Source: Chloranthus sessilifolius
Lineage: Eukaryota > Streptophyta > Magnoliopsida > Chloranthales > Chloranthaceae
DNA length: 64,000 bases
Assembly (NCBI GenBank): GCA_021018995.1
Contig: CM037590.1
Span: forward strand, 39,434,287-39,498,286
Reading direction: 5' to 3'
In this document: positions 9,812 through 20,781 of the stretch, in pieces
Layout of the letters: every line of letters starts with the position of its first letter
Position numbering within the stretch: the stretch's first letter is position 1
Program-made: the position numbers and the translations under genes
Notes under the pieces: generated by a model
Told to the model about the DNA's origin: nothing
Database searches by the model: none
What the model saw: the letters and a program-made list of their open reading frames with translations, nothing else

Positions 9812-12800
9812 GATTAAATTATTGCTAGCAGGAAATTCCCAATAGTTCACATTAAAACATTATCAGATAATGAGGTAATCATTCACGAATCAACACAAAC
9901 ATACCAATTATAACGCAACATTATTAAATAAAGCATGAAAATATTATTCCACATATGACAAAATTTAACATTAACAGGCACAAAAATTTATAAGGTACTT
10001 AAAATGTCGATTATTAAATTATTAAATCTTATTCCTTCTTTTATTTATTATTACATTTTTTAATTAATTTGGTGCGATACCAAACACTAATCATCGTCCA
10101 ATATTCAATATTTGATTACCAATGTCGCGCAAACAGAGATTGATACTCATTGTCATTTAGTTAATCAATATAAAGATCAATGACCATATTAGTTTAACGA
10201 GACTCAATCCTCAGCTGATATTTCAATAACTCGTCTGAAATGCGAGGTAATCATACGAGCTTATTCCCAAGAATAGCGGTCAATTGCGCGAGATTTTCAA
10301 AATTCGATACAGTATCATATTTTCACTTTCAAAGTTTTTGGATTCGTTATCATTATATTAAATAATCAAGATTCATTTTCCATGTTCAAGATTTGATTTT
10401 CAATCATACATTCAATATTCCAATTTCAATATTCAGTATTTCATGTTTCACATTCATTTCAAGGTTCAGAATCAATATTCAGTATTCGATGTTTTATATT
10501 CAAGATTTGGTATTCAATAACCCCATTTTCAAGGGCTCATATTTAAATTCAAATATTCAGTAATCTAATTACTTTATTTAATTCCTTGTATTTCATATTC
10601 AAATTTCATTTTCCATTCAGTTCACGGTTTCATATGACTCTATCTCTAAAGTTTATTTGTCATTCTTTAATACATTCTCAAGCATTTCAATCATCAATAT
10701 CAAATATCACATGCCATCAGTCAGTTCCATAAATCAATCAATTAGTGAAATCAAACAGTTTCGTTCAAAAAAAAAATCGAAGTCCGAGTCTCCAAATTTT
10801 CAAGACTTGATCATAAGGGACGATCTCGTCGGTTCACACTGATACTAAGTGTCACCGTAGTTTAGAGTCCAATAAGGACTTATATTTATTATTGTCGATA
10901 AAAGAAAATCAATCATCTCTAATTGAAATTTATGACATTGAAGTGCCTGCTTTCTAATTATTCTACGAATTTACCTGAGTCGAGTCAACTATTTGACTGT
11001 TCATCGGTAGACCAATATTTCTCACTCCTAAATGAGTATTTTAGTATCTATGTATCTTAGGTGAGTATTATAGGTATCATGGATAAGTATCCCATGTATG
11101 TATCCTATGTATTCATCCTAGAAGGGGATTCTTACCTTCTACTTTCAATTATTCGAGTTATCGATCCAAGTTCAGGTCACATCTTAAGGCTTCAGTCAGT
11201 TTTTCCCATTTTAGCATCATAAAAGCTCCTCAGAGGATCAAGAGGTAATTATTTATATTTTTCGGATATGGGCCTTGGGTCCACTCATTCCTCATTAAAG
11301 ACTCACTTTGGGTCTTAGATCCAATGAGCTATAGTATTACTAAATTATTTTAGTGATTGGGCCTCAGAGTGCCAACCACTTGTCTATGTCAGGTCTTCGG
11401 GTCGGGTATTTGGACGTAGGGAAATCCAACCTATGAGTTCAAGGCCCATAGGTAATTTCTTATGTGCGTTGGGTCTTTGCTATATCCAATTCTAGGTATA
11501 CATGTATTTTCAAGGTCTGAGCCAACAAAAGGGTGTATTCATTCTTCGTGGGGTGCCTTTATTAATTTCTTTCAAAATAATTTTGGGTTGGGAGACAACT
11601 TAGAAATTCATATAAGACTTACCAGGCCATGTCCTAGGTAGATGGGTCATACAAATTTTACAAATTCTTAGTATTTGGTCTGTTGGGCCATCTAAAGGTC
11701 TAGTCTAATACTTAGTTGACCAAGTCAACTCAAGTCTTAGTACCAAAATATTCTCACAACAGTCATTGTGATATGATATTGCCAAGATGGTCACAGGTTT
11801 CGAGAAAAAGTTAGGTTTTGACCATTTTCTTTTAAGTTGCATATTTTGCTACGAGTGTATCGAACACTATGTGGTAAATCACTCGTCATTTTCAATTTCG
11901 ATCTAATTTTTGAGTCCTACGAAAACTGAGAGAAAAAGTATCAGTAGCCGCATCTTTCTCAAGTGGTGGCACTCAAAATATGACCAGTCTTGACCATGGT
12001 CGATAAGTTGCTGAGATCCGTCCTCCTTTATCAGATTATCATACCAGATTTATTGGTCCTTAGAATCAGGTCTATAACTCTTTAATGCCGATATCGAAAT
12101 CGCACACTCAATGTCTTTCTGGAAAGTTTAGAGATTTATCTTTAAATTCTTTTTATATTTTAAGGGTCAAGTCTCTAAGGATCATGATGGAATCGGGTCC
12201 ATTTGATCAGAGGTCAGTTCTGGTTACAAGTTGGGTGCATGCGACACAGTTTTGCGTCACGAAGTTCTAGTTTTTCCAGCTAATAATTTCAGTGAAGTTA
12301 TCACATGAAATTTTACTCAAGTCTTAGGGACAAGTCAAGGTTTGACCTTGATTTATTCCAGATTTTTCTAAAGGAGTCTTGGGTACAGAAATCATAGCTC
12401 TTCGGGGGCTCATATTTTTGGTGTAACAGAGAAGATCCATTGCCTTGTGCTCCAAGTTCCGCAAAAGTCAAACTATGAGGAGTCGGGGTCTAAAATTTTA
12501 ACTGGGTATCGGGAACCCGTTAATATATTTAACTTAATTTTTCAAAAAAATTTCGAGTACTATTTCAAATTATTTTGCTCACGAGTTTGAGAGTAATCTG
12601 TTGTGGCTGCAATGCCTACAGTCATGGGTCATCGATGGGGTCTACTTAGTGGTCCATCTCATGCCACAATTTTTCATTGATGGGGTCATCGATGGGGTCT
12701 ACTTAGTGGTCCATCTCATTTCAGATTTCTACCCAGGATGATTCTAGATTGATCTAAGATCAATCAAAATCCCTTTTCGGGTTCTCTTATCGATTTAATC

Positions 12801-13100
12801 GTTTGCCGGTACTACCCTATTCGTTGGGTATCGTTCTAAGCGTATATCGTGCAAATTTTGGGTTAGCTTTACGAGCCATCCGTTCAAATGAATTTTTTTC
12901 GAGCATGATTTTGTTTTTTAAATCATTTATCTTTTCGAAAATCGATTTTTCAAAAAGCAGGCTTTTCAAATCAAGTTTCGATTAGATTTCAAAAATTCAT
13001 TCACTACGCATATTATGGCCTAAATTATCCGAATCTTCGGGATTTCATCGATAAGCAATCGATCACCGTTGATCATTCCTGATCAACATTAGTCATGAGC
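9812..13100. other. TE-derived non-coding sequence, unassigned
   Basis: About 3.3 kb with no supportable gene. It holds strings of 'ATTCAATATTCAATTTC'-like AT text (10330-10660) and a more GC-balanced part (11100-13000) that reads like an old LTR: unique-looking, ORF-free and with an internal direct duplication at 12626-12719. ORFs of 60-66 codons here have no family resemblance. Confidence 0.45.
12626..12719. repeat. Perfect 37 bp direct repeat, 57 bp period
   Basis: The 37 bases starting GGGTCATCGATGGGG at 12626 recur identically at 12683, a recent local tandem duplication with a 20 bp spacer. Confidence 0.85.
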
Positions 13101-13699
13101 TTCCAATGTCTGAAATCTCATTAGTGTGGGAATATTTCCCTCATGTTGGCAAGGAACCTTGATGACTGTTCATGACAATACTGGGTGGTTAAGGTCCCTG
13201 CTTGCAATTGATCACCTTTACAAGTAATCGACAGAGAGTTTTTTTTTTGGGGGTGGGTTATGCATAAACATGCGTATCTTTTCCACGATCTGAAAATGAG
13301 CAATTGACTGATCACATAGAAGCAGACTAACATAAAACTAATAAATAGCAGTAGTCTCTCTATAGCAAGTTTGTTTCGCCGTATTGCCCCTATAATACGC
13401 ATATTATGGAAAAGATACGCCTCAACGGTCGATTATTTTACACCGTGTCGTTCAGTTTGCAGTAATGGAAGCCTGCAAAATATTATTCATTTTACAGGTA
13501 TTTTTAAAGTCTCACGAAGACCAACGCTCGTAAGAGACGAAAATTACATGAGCTATTTGCAACAACTACAAAAAAACACCTCCTTATTTTAAGTGTATTA
13601 ACAGAGGCATCGTTGCTGGAGGGCTTTTAAGGGTTAAGGGCTTTTAACAGAGGTTTTAACAGATGCAACCAACCTAATTGATAGAATCCTACCTTCTCA

Positions 13700-13819
13700 T
13701 CCATTTTGCTTCAATTTGAAAAATGGGTTCTTCTCTTCTCCGTTGAGATTTTGCATTCAAAAGCTGGATTTTGATGCAGCAACAAGGCAAAGGCGAAGGG
13801 GAAGAGTTGTTGTTGAAGC

Positions 13820-13850
<31 letters not shown>

Positions 13851-13919
13851 AAGAAAGTTGATACTCATAGCTTCGTATTGAAGTCGGACGAAGCTACAGG
13901 GCCCTGTTCTTCTTAAAAA
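13700..13919 (+). pseudogene. First-exon fragment, possibly plastid S6-like protein
   Basis: The translation gives a basic leader, a run of twelve Lys from a GAA/AAG repeat, then VDTHSFVLKSDEATGP. That motif, following a transit-like region, resembles plastid proteins of the ribosomal S6 / RFC3 family as I remember them. Right after GGGCCC the frame breaks (CSS, stop), yet the DNA continues TTCTTCTTAAAAAG and a good donor GTAAGC at 13920. This suggests a small deletion that shifted the frame in an old exon. The assignment rests on one motif and is tentative. No further exons of this gene were found. Confidence 0.4.
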
Positions 13920-13959
13920 GGTAAGCTTTATAACAACCCTATATTCTTTTATACTTAAA

Positions 13960-14770
13960 ATGGGTTTTATGTGGAGCTTGTAACTTTTTTTAGATGGAAG
14001 TGGGTTATTTTATTTAATTTTCTTAAATGGGTTCTTTTCAGAATGCTCTTTTATGAAGGAGAGTATGGTTAGTTTTGAGGATTGGATTTGGGTCTATTGT
14101 GGAAATTTTCTTTTCTAAATGTTTATGAAGTTAATATTTTAATTTTAGTTGGAATGGGTTTTATATGGAAATTTGTAACTGTTTTTAGATGGAATTTGGT
14201 TTTTTGTTTAGTTTTGATAAAGGGGTTCTTTTTAAACACAGTTTTATGTGGGGTCATGGTTAGTTTGATGGATTGGATTTTGGCCTAGGAAGTTCTAAAG
14301 TGAGATTTTCTTTTATGAAGCTGAGAGGTTTTTTGACTTGAAGTAGGTTTTATATGGAACTTGTAACTGATATCTAGGTTTTTTGTTTAATTTTCATAAT
14401 TTTTTTTTTTTTTCAAAGCACATTCTCATGTAGGTCTATGGTTGGTTTTGAGTATTGGATTTTGGTTTAGTGAGTTCAATAGTAATACTCTTCTTTGTCT
14501 GAGGTTTATGAAGCTGAGATTTTTTTTTATACTTGAAGTGGGTTTTATGTGGACATTGTAACTGATTTCTAGATGGGATTGGGTATTTGGTTTGATTGAT
14601 AATTGGTTATTTTTTTAAACACAATTTTTCGATAGGATTATGGTTAGTTTTGGGGATTGGATTTGGGTCTAGTAAGTTCTGGTGTGAGAACTTGAGATTT
14701 TTATTTTACTTGAATGAGTTTTATATGAAATTTGTAACTGTTTTAGATGGAATTGGGTTTTTATTTAATT
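13960..14770 (+). repeat. Degenerate tandem repeat, about 190-200 bp unit, 4 copies
   Basis: Blocks with 'TGGTTAGTTTTGxGGATTGGATTT' near 14066, 14255, 14440 and 14640 alternate with 'GTTTTATATGGAAATTTGTAACTG' blocks near 13960, 14150, 14345, 14540 and 14720. The copies are T-rich on the plus strand and diverged by substitutions and indels. They fill the presumed intron after the S6-like exon fragment. Confidence 0.75.
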
Positions 14771-14779
14771 TTGACGCCA

Positions 14780-15500
14780 CAGAAGATTGCATCACCATGA
14801 TTCCATGACACATCGGACGTGTCCATCATCAGTGGTGGAGCCACGTTATCTGATGAGGGGGGTCGGGGACCCTCCATTGTTAAATAAAAATCTTTAAGGC
14901 ACTTTAAGGACTGAGCAGTTGGGCCCAACCGATAAAGTCGGATACTAGCAACAGTGAATGAGGAATGTCAATTTTCTCATGAATTTCAATATATTACACA
15001 AGTTGTTCTTTTGGTTGTAATGTTAAAAAAACAATAAAAAGTAGATTTTACAAGAAAATTTTGCTGCTAAAGGAACAACCATTTTACACCCAAATATTAC
15101 ATGCAAAATGAATTTTGCATGTAATCCAGTCATCAAAAAATTACATGCATTTTCTATTTTACAGGGTGCATATTACGACGAAACAAACGTGCCCTATCTA
15201 GATGTATGTGTGTGTATTTTGGTGGTCGATTATCTTCATGTGTGACTGATGAAATCCTTTGCATTCATTGTAATTACTATACAACCTATTAGTTGGACAT
15301 AAAATTTCCTCATCATCATTCGCTTATCATTATTTCAACATGAAATTTATCCTTCTAAATGATTTTCTTTTTGAACTTGAACAATTGGAGGCTTGCATTA
15401 TGGATATTTATGCTTGTATAGAATCCCTAGTTTCTAAGTTTGCATATTTGAAGTTTTTTTCCTCTTTCCCTGGTGATGGTTCTAAGATTTTTCTATCAAG
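14780..15500. other. Unassigned, with a perfect 30 bp palindrome
   Basis: No gene. At 15096-15125 the arms ATTACATGCAAAAT and ATTTTGCATGTAAT are perfect inverted complements around a 2 nt spacer. The rest is AT-rich sequence upstream of the TFIIB pseudogene. Earlier TFIIB exons (zinc ribbon) were not found. Confidence 0.5.
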
Positions 15501-15630
15501 GATCGTGCCAATGAGATATATAAGAAGGTTGAAGATCTAAAGTCTATAGGAGGAGGAAATCAAGAGGCAATTTTGGGTGCTTGCCTCTACATTGCTTGCC
15601 GTCAAGAGGGCAGGCCTCGATCAGTAAATG
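15501..15630 (+). pseudogene. TFIIB pseudogene, cyclin-fold exon
   Basis: The translation [20 protein letters not shown], then [20 protein letters not shown], matches the first cyclin repeat of plant TFIIB, the factor that bridges TBP and RNA polymerase II at promoters. It begins after an AG at 15499-15500 and ends near the GT at 15631-15632. Upstream, where the end of the preceding helix should be, the frame is broken. The next exon has a stop at the expected Glu, so I call a pseudogene rather than a functional gene. Confidence 0.8.
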
Positions 15631-15726
15631 GTACAACTTAAGCTAAATATTTGAATACTTCCTGGTTTATCTCTTTCAATGCCTATAAGCTTCCTTGGAT
15701 TTGTAAAAGTTTCTCTTTCAACTATA

Positions 15727-15838
15727 AATTTGCTATGGCTCCAATGGAGCTACAAAAATGGAAATTGGTCGGGCAAACAAGTACATTGTGAAACAGCTGG
15801 ATATAAAGATGGGACCTGTACATGCTGGGGATTTTCTG
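15727..15838 (+). pseudogene. TFIIB pseudogene, second exon piece
   Basis: The translation [20 protein letters not shown], then [17 protein letters not shown], matches TFIIB 'EICSVANGATKKEIGRAKE...VKQL...MGTIHAGDF', with about five residues missing before HAGDF. The codon before ICY is TAA (15724-15726) where the family has Glu. The exon ends CTG followed by donor GTTAGT at 15839. The next TFIIB exon is at 34396, so the intron is now 18.6 kb. Confidence 0.8.
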
Positions 15839-16129
15839 GTTAGTTTAGCAAATACTTTTATAAGCTATTGGAGTTATCTGTTGTTTTTGTTTTAGGGCAC
15901 TTTAGAAAACAATGTTGGGTTTCGAAACGTTTGAGGGTATTATACCGAAACGTAACTTTTTATCAAATATGGTTTTCACAGTTTACGGAAGTTTTAAGGG
16001 TTGTGAGATACAAGTCTCTTCACACGTGCGAATTAACCTAACCTTTGGGAGTTTACAAAAGTACCCTTCTATATTGGGTAGTTTAAGGCGAAAAAACCCC
16101 TCGTTAAGCCATTAGTTTCGAAGCTACTT

Positions 16130-16239
16130 CTCCTTGGTTTCTCTTTGGCGATAAAACCCTCGTTCAACACTTACTTTTGCGCTTCTCTTTGGCGATAACC
16201 AAATCCAAATCCAAATCCCCAAGTGCAAATCAAGAGATG
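16130..16239 (+). other. Candidate captured 5' UTR/first exon (ATG followed by donor)
   Basis: A CT-rich leader with 'CCAAATCCAAATCC' ends in ATG (16237-16239) followed at once by GTAAGC. A start codon directly followed by an intron is a common layout in plant housekeeping genes. The right arm keeps this region, but there the sequence before GTAAGC is CTG instead of ATG. The donor gene is not recognised. A second acceptor-like site opens a frame reading YAYISYDDSFVGRVDIKLG at 16749; it is unsupported elsewhere. Confidence 0.35.
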
Positions 16240-18213
16240 GTAAGCAGATCCAATTACCATTTTTTTGTCTTTTCCAATCTCTCTATCTAATCTATACATA
16301 TTTTTCATCAATTTTATAAATTGCATCTCATTCATTTTTTTGTTGTTTCCGTCTTTTGCTCAATTCAGTTTGCAATGTGAGGCATTATTTTGCTTATGAA
16401 TTTTGTTTTTCATTATAAATGGGGGGATTTTATTTATTTAAATGGATGACTTACTTGGCCTATGTAATTTGTCTTCGTTATTCAAAATTTGCCAAGACAA
16501 TTGAATGGGGAACTAGGGTTTACTTCCTCTCCTTCAATGGGAGTCTTATCACAATAGGTCTTCAGAGTGGACTAAAGAATTGGGTTACTAACATAACCAT
16601 ACTCAAAAAATATAAAATAAAAATAAGAAAGTATTTTAATAAATTTGAAGCTAAAAGATTTTTTTTTTTTTTTTTTGGAGGGGGGATGGGGTTTTAAGTT
16701 TTAGATTATATCATTGTTAAACTGGAATATTATTTTGATATTCCAGTACGCCTATATATCGTATGACGATAGTTTTGTTGGAAGAGTGGACATAAAATTA
16801 GGGTCAATAGAAGGCCAATTACCCAGTGCCGCTCCCATATGTACAATTGCTGGGAGGAGTGGATGGGACATAGACGTAGGCTCTTTTTTGAAATTCTCCC
16901 CACTCACTCCACGCTGCAACAAAATATTGATAGCAGCATGCGTCTGGAGCACGTTTGGTAACATGCTCTAGCACGGGCAGGGAGCTACGTTGGCATTGGG
17001 GAAGGGGCTAGGCCAGAGCTGTTTTCAACCAATGACTTGGTCATTCAGTTATTTATTTATTTTTAAATTTAGATTGGATGATGGGAAACAAGGCTTAAGG
17101 GGTGTCGGAATAAAGATGACACTAATTTTAAACTCTAAAACTTGAAGACCAAGGAATGCAAATATATATTATATAATAAAATCTCATTGAAATGGTTAAC
17201 AAATCAAAATTGATATCTTTGCCTGGTCCCTCAAAACAAAAAAATAAAAATAAAATTGTTATCTTCAATTGCCTAAACAGAAATGAGTGCAGAGTACCTT
17301 GTCAAACGAGCTGCGGATCCGATTTCTAGGTCCAACTACCTCTCCTTCGTCCGATTAAACTCACATAGCAGAAGAACCCCTTTGAGCCATGTGCTGGAAC
17401 GAGGGTTTTTCCCTTTGAATGCGAGGACCCTTTGATCAAGTCTTCAAAGGGAAAAACCCTTTGAAGACCTTAACCGACTCGGTGGTTCCGCAATGCTTAT
17501 ATACATTAACATTACATTTTCATTTGTTCTTACACATATATCGGTCTACTGATTTTTAAGCATTATATATATATATATGAGTTGCTAACACATGAGTGTG
17601 TGGTTTGAGATCTCTATAACACTGATAGTGGAAAACAAGTGGAGGTATGCTATATAATTATCCCTTAATGCATACCGCTCTGTATATTTATGCTTCGTAG
17701 AGAAACAAGATAGATAAAATGGTCAACAACACGTCCCACTTCGCCTGCACACGCCCCACTTTAGCAATGAATAAACAACGGGCTATCGATTTGGTCGCAG
17801 TAGATATTTTCAATTACAATTAATGCGTGTTAGTGTTTTTGGCAGGGCAGCGTGGGCTTAATTGTGACTTTATCTCCCAAATTAATGCCAAGGCGTCATT
17901 TGCAGGTAAAGCTAAATTGTTTTTTCCACGATTTCTAATAGCCGTTTACAGGTACACCATTTAAATCGGACGATCTGTGAACCAGCGAACAGAATACAGT
18001 TCTTCCATGCATCGGTGTAGGTCTCCACGACTCCCCCAATCAAATCCCTCATCTAGTTCGGCCTGAACGAGAAGGGGTTGTATTCGTTTTTCCCCCAAAA
18101 TTAACAATAATGTAATCACTGTCAGTTGCCCATGCCTATCAAAATCGTACTATACCAAAATCTTTGACCACCGAGCAAGGCGTCATTTGCAACTCCAGGT
18201 GAAATTCAAACCC

Positions 18214-18220
18214 TATATAA
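18214..18220 (+). promoter_or_regulatory. TATA box of the left-arm ORF
   Basis: TATATAA lies 57 nt upstream of the ATG at 18277, a normal plant TATA-to-start distance with a short leader. The mirror site in the right arm (20781-20775, minus strand) is kept. Confidence 0.55.
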
Positions 18221-18276
18221 CACCTAATGGCCTTACTATCTATTCCCATTCCATACACCTGCTCCGTTCATCGACC

Positions 18277-18423
18277 ATGGCGCATGTTTCAGTATATGAT
18301 GGTGAAGTCCCTCCCGGGACGCCTCCAAACTCTCCGAGCAACTCCGACATTGCCAACTTTGGCATTCGTACAAGACGCCGTCGGCAGCGACGTCTGTTTA
18401 CGCTTACGTTTCTATCGGAATGA
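18277..18423 (+). pseudogene. Unknown palindrome ORF, left copy, N-terminal part
   Basis: 48 codons starting MAHVSVYDGEVPPGTPPNSP, followed by SNSDI and the Arg-rich TRRRRQRRLFT, ending at a TGA at a position that reads Trp in the right-arm copy. The Pro/Ser-rich acidic start followed by a basic patch is conserved in the right arm (about 80% identical residues by eye). I do not recognise the family. An arginine-rich patch could bind nucleic acid or act as a nuclear signal, but that is only inference. The frame continues past the stop with RQLL-NHQVIYATHP, matching the right arm, until a 1 nt deletion near 18495. Confidence 0.45.
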
Positions 18424-18497
18424 CGAATTGTCCTCCGTCAGTTGCTTTGTAACCATCAAGTGATCTACGCGACCCACCCCAAGTCTGACTTCGAGTT

Positions 18498-18737
18498 ATG
18501 AGTGTCGTTGCCGATCGTGTCCAATGCCATCACCGTCCCCGTCTCGAACTTAACATCCTGTTTGAGGTCCCTCTCTATGTAGTGCAAACCATAGCGAATA
18601 CGGTTCTGGTTCAGCCTGGTGGAATGTTAGAAGGAGCATCCGAAACAAGTTCATGTGCGACACCTGATGCCCTCCTTCCCGGTAAAGACGACTCTAGTCT
18701 TTTTGTCGCTGAAGACCTCCATCGAAGGGGAGGGTGA
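18498..18737 (+). pseudogene. Unknown palindrome ORF, left copy, C-terminal part
   Basis: This frame matches the C-terminal half of the right-arm protein: SVVADRVQCHHRPRLELN, then FEVPLYVVQTIANTVLVQP, then a Ser/Ala/Asp-rich tail with ALLPGKDDSS. It is offset by one base from the N-terminal part because of a single-nucleotide deletion compared with the right arm. It is not an independent gene. Confidence 0.45.
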
Positions 18738-19389
18738 TGGTGTGTAGCCTGACGACCCGCTATGTTTTTTGGTAGTTTGGTTTTTTTGGATTTATGGTCT
18801 CTTAGGTTTTATGTCATGTTTGGACTCCCGATTTCTTTCATTTTTTTTGTATTTTGGATTTCGGTCTCTTTGGTGTTTTTGTTTGTTTGGATTCCCGGTG
18901 TACAACACGCCCATCCCGATGAAACTCATCTCCGACAAATGTGGGAAGTTATTTTTTAATGTTAGCTCGATAGATCATTCCGAGCAACGCTTTTATATTA
19001 TACTGTATATAAATGCTTTTATAGTGTGTAATGGAATTATATATAAATATGAAGATATATAAGATTATATATTTACGACTATCAATGGAGTGTGTAATGG
19101 AATTATTATAATGTTGCTCCTTGTACATAGCTTGATTCCACATGGCACACATTTGAGATTCTGGTGTACCATGATAGGGGTTCTCCCTCTCAGGGATTTG
19201 GTAAGATCCAACTGGTTGAATTGTAAATGCGGCTCAACCAATTACTATACCTTTGTGATCGTGGTTATGTACGACTGTCAACGGAGTGGATTGGCCGGAT
19301 ATCTGATATTGAACTCGCCTTATATGATTTTTTACTTGTTTGACATAGAAAATTGACTCATCTGTCTCATGTTTGGTCGGGCAAAGTCA

Positions 19390-19428
19390 TTATTTTTCAT
19401 TATTTTCACATTTCGAACTCGGGTAGGA
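19390..19428. repeat. 39-nt loop at the palindrome axis
   Basis: GTCGGGCAAAGTCA ends at 19389 and its exact complement TGACTTTGCCCGAC begins at 19429, with 39 AT-rich bases between. A transcript crossing this point would fold into a hairpin of up to kilobase length. Confidence 0.9.
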
Positions 19429-19681
19429 TGACTTTGCCCGACCAAAAATGAGACAGATGAGTCAATTTTCTGTGTCAAACCAGTAAAAAATCAGATCAAA
19501 TGTGTTCAATATCAGATATCAAGCCAACCCAATCCGTTGACAGTCGTACATAACCACGATGACAAAGGTATAGGAATTGGTTGAACGGCATTTACAGTTC
19601 AACCAGTTTGATCTCACCAAATCCCTGAGAGGGAGAACCCCTATCATGGTAAACCAGAATCTCAAATGTGTGCCACGTGGA

Positions 19682-20000
19682 ATCGAGCTATGTACAAGGA
19701 GCAACATTAATCAACCCAATCTGTTGATAGTCGTAAATATATAATCTTATATATCTTCATGTTTATATATAATTCCATTACACTCACTATAAAAGCATTC
19801 ATATACAGTATAACATGAAAGCGTTGCTCGGAATGATCCATCGAGCTATGTACAAGGAGCAACATTAAAAAATAACTTCCAATCCGTTGACAGTCATAAA
19901 TATGTAATCTTATATATCTTCATATTTATATATAATTCCATTACACACTATAAAAGCATTCATATACAGTATAATATGAAAGTGTTGCTCGGAATGATCC
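19682..20000. repeat. Tandem duplication inside the right arm, about 160 bp unit
   Basis: Units start at 19682 and 19840, with a third partial start at 20001; each begins ATCGAG(C/T)TATGTACAAGGAGCA. The left arm has a single copy (18960-19090), so the duplication arose after the palindrome formed. Confidence 0.8.
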
Positions 20001-20271
20001 ATCGAGTTATGTACAAGGAGCACCATTAAAAAATAACTTCCAACATTTGTCGGAGATGAGTTTCATCGGGATGGGTGTGCTGTATACTAGGAATCAAAAT
20101 AAACAAAAACACCAAAGAGACCAAAATCCAAAATACCAAAAAATGAACGAGACTGGGAGTCCAAACATGGAATAAAACCTAAGAGACCGGAAATCCAAAA
20201 AAACCAAAATACCAAAAAACGGAGCATTCGTCAGGCTACACACCCTTATCCTCCCCTTCGATGGTCACCTT

Positions 20272-20718
20272 TTAGAGGTCATCAGCGACAGAAAGACTGG
20301 AGTCGTCTTCACCAGGAAGGAGGGCATCAGGTGCCGCACATGAACTTGCTTCGGATGCTCCTGCCGAAGTTCCATCAGGCTGAACCAGAACCGTATTCGC
20401 TATGGTTTGCACTACATAGTGAGGGACCTCAAACGGGATGTTAACTTCGAGACGGGGACGACGGTGGCGTTGAACGCGATCGACAACAACACTCAAAACT
20501 CGGCCGTTAGACCTGGGGTGGGTCGTGTAGATCACTTGATGGTTGTGAAACAACTGACGGCGGACAATCTGCCATTCCTATAGAAACGTAGGAGTAAACA
20601 GGCGCCGTCGCTGCCGACGTCTTGTCTGAATGCCAAATTTGGTAATGTCAGAGTTGCTCGGAGAGTTTGGAGGCGTCCCGACAGGGCCCTCACCATCATA
20701 TACTGAAACATGCACCAT
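20272..20718 (-). pseudogene. Unknown palindrome ORF, right copy (about 149 codons, one stop)
   Basis: ATG at 20718-20716 starts a frame that runs to 20272 with a single TAG (20580-20578), so this copy is nearly intact. Segments are MVHVSVYDGEGPVGTPPNSP, the basic RRRQRRRLFTPTFL, HNHQVIYTTHPRSN, VVVDRVQRHRRPRLEVN, FEVPHYVVQTIANTVLVQPD and an acidic Ser/Ala-rich tail ending SLSVADDL. There is no signal peptide, membrane segment or zinc motif. A TATA box (20781-20775) sits 57 nt upstream. The same reading frame is kept in both arms although the DNA has diverged, which argues that it once coded for protein. Family and function are unknown. Confidence 0.5.
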
Positions 20719-20774
20719 GGTCGATGAATGGAGTAGGTGTATGGAATGGGAATAGATAGTAAGGCCAGTAGGCG

Positions 20775-20781
20775 TTATATA
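20775..20781 (-). promoter_or_regulatory. TATA box of the right-arm ORF
   Basis: TATATAA on the minus strand, 57 nt before the ORF start at 20718. It is the mirror image of the left-arm promoter, so transcription from both would converge on the loop. Confidence 0.55.

Larger units (their letters stand above)
15918..19389 (+). repeat. Left arm of the giant palindrome
   Basis: The outer part (15918-17572) pairs with 34262-32695 reversed, and the inner part (17573-19389) with 21428-19429 reversed. The junction of the parts is a TA microsatellite (about 17565-17580), which is also where the gypsy element landed in the other arm. It contains a candidate host-derived 5' exon, a T-rich intron-like stretch, sequence resembling the GC-rich MITE family at 40789, and a TATA-driven ORF. 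Confidence 0.88.

Noticed and set aside
6936-13013. Single 6 kb solo LTR with a CATAT target duplication
   Set aside because: CATAT occurs at 6931 and 13009, but the right border does not end in CA and a 5 bp match in AT-rich DNA is easily chance.
18277-18423. Arg-rich ORF as a capsid protein of an integrated DNA virus
   Set aside because: A basic patch alone is not evidence; there is no replication protein or other viral hallmark nearby.
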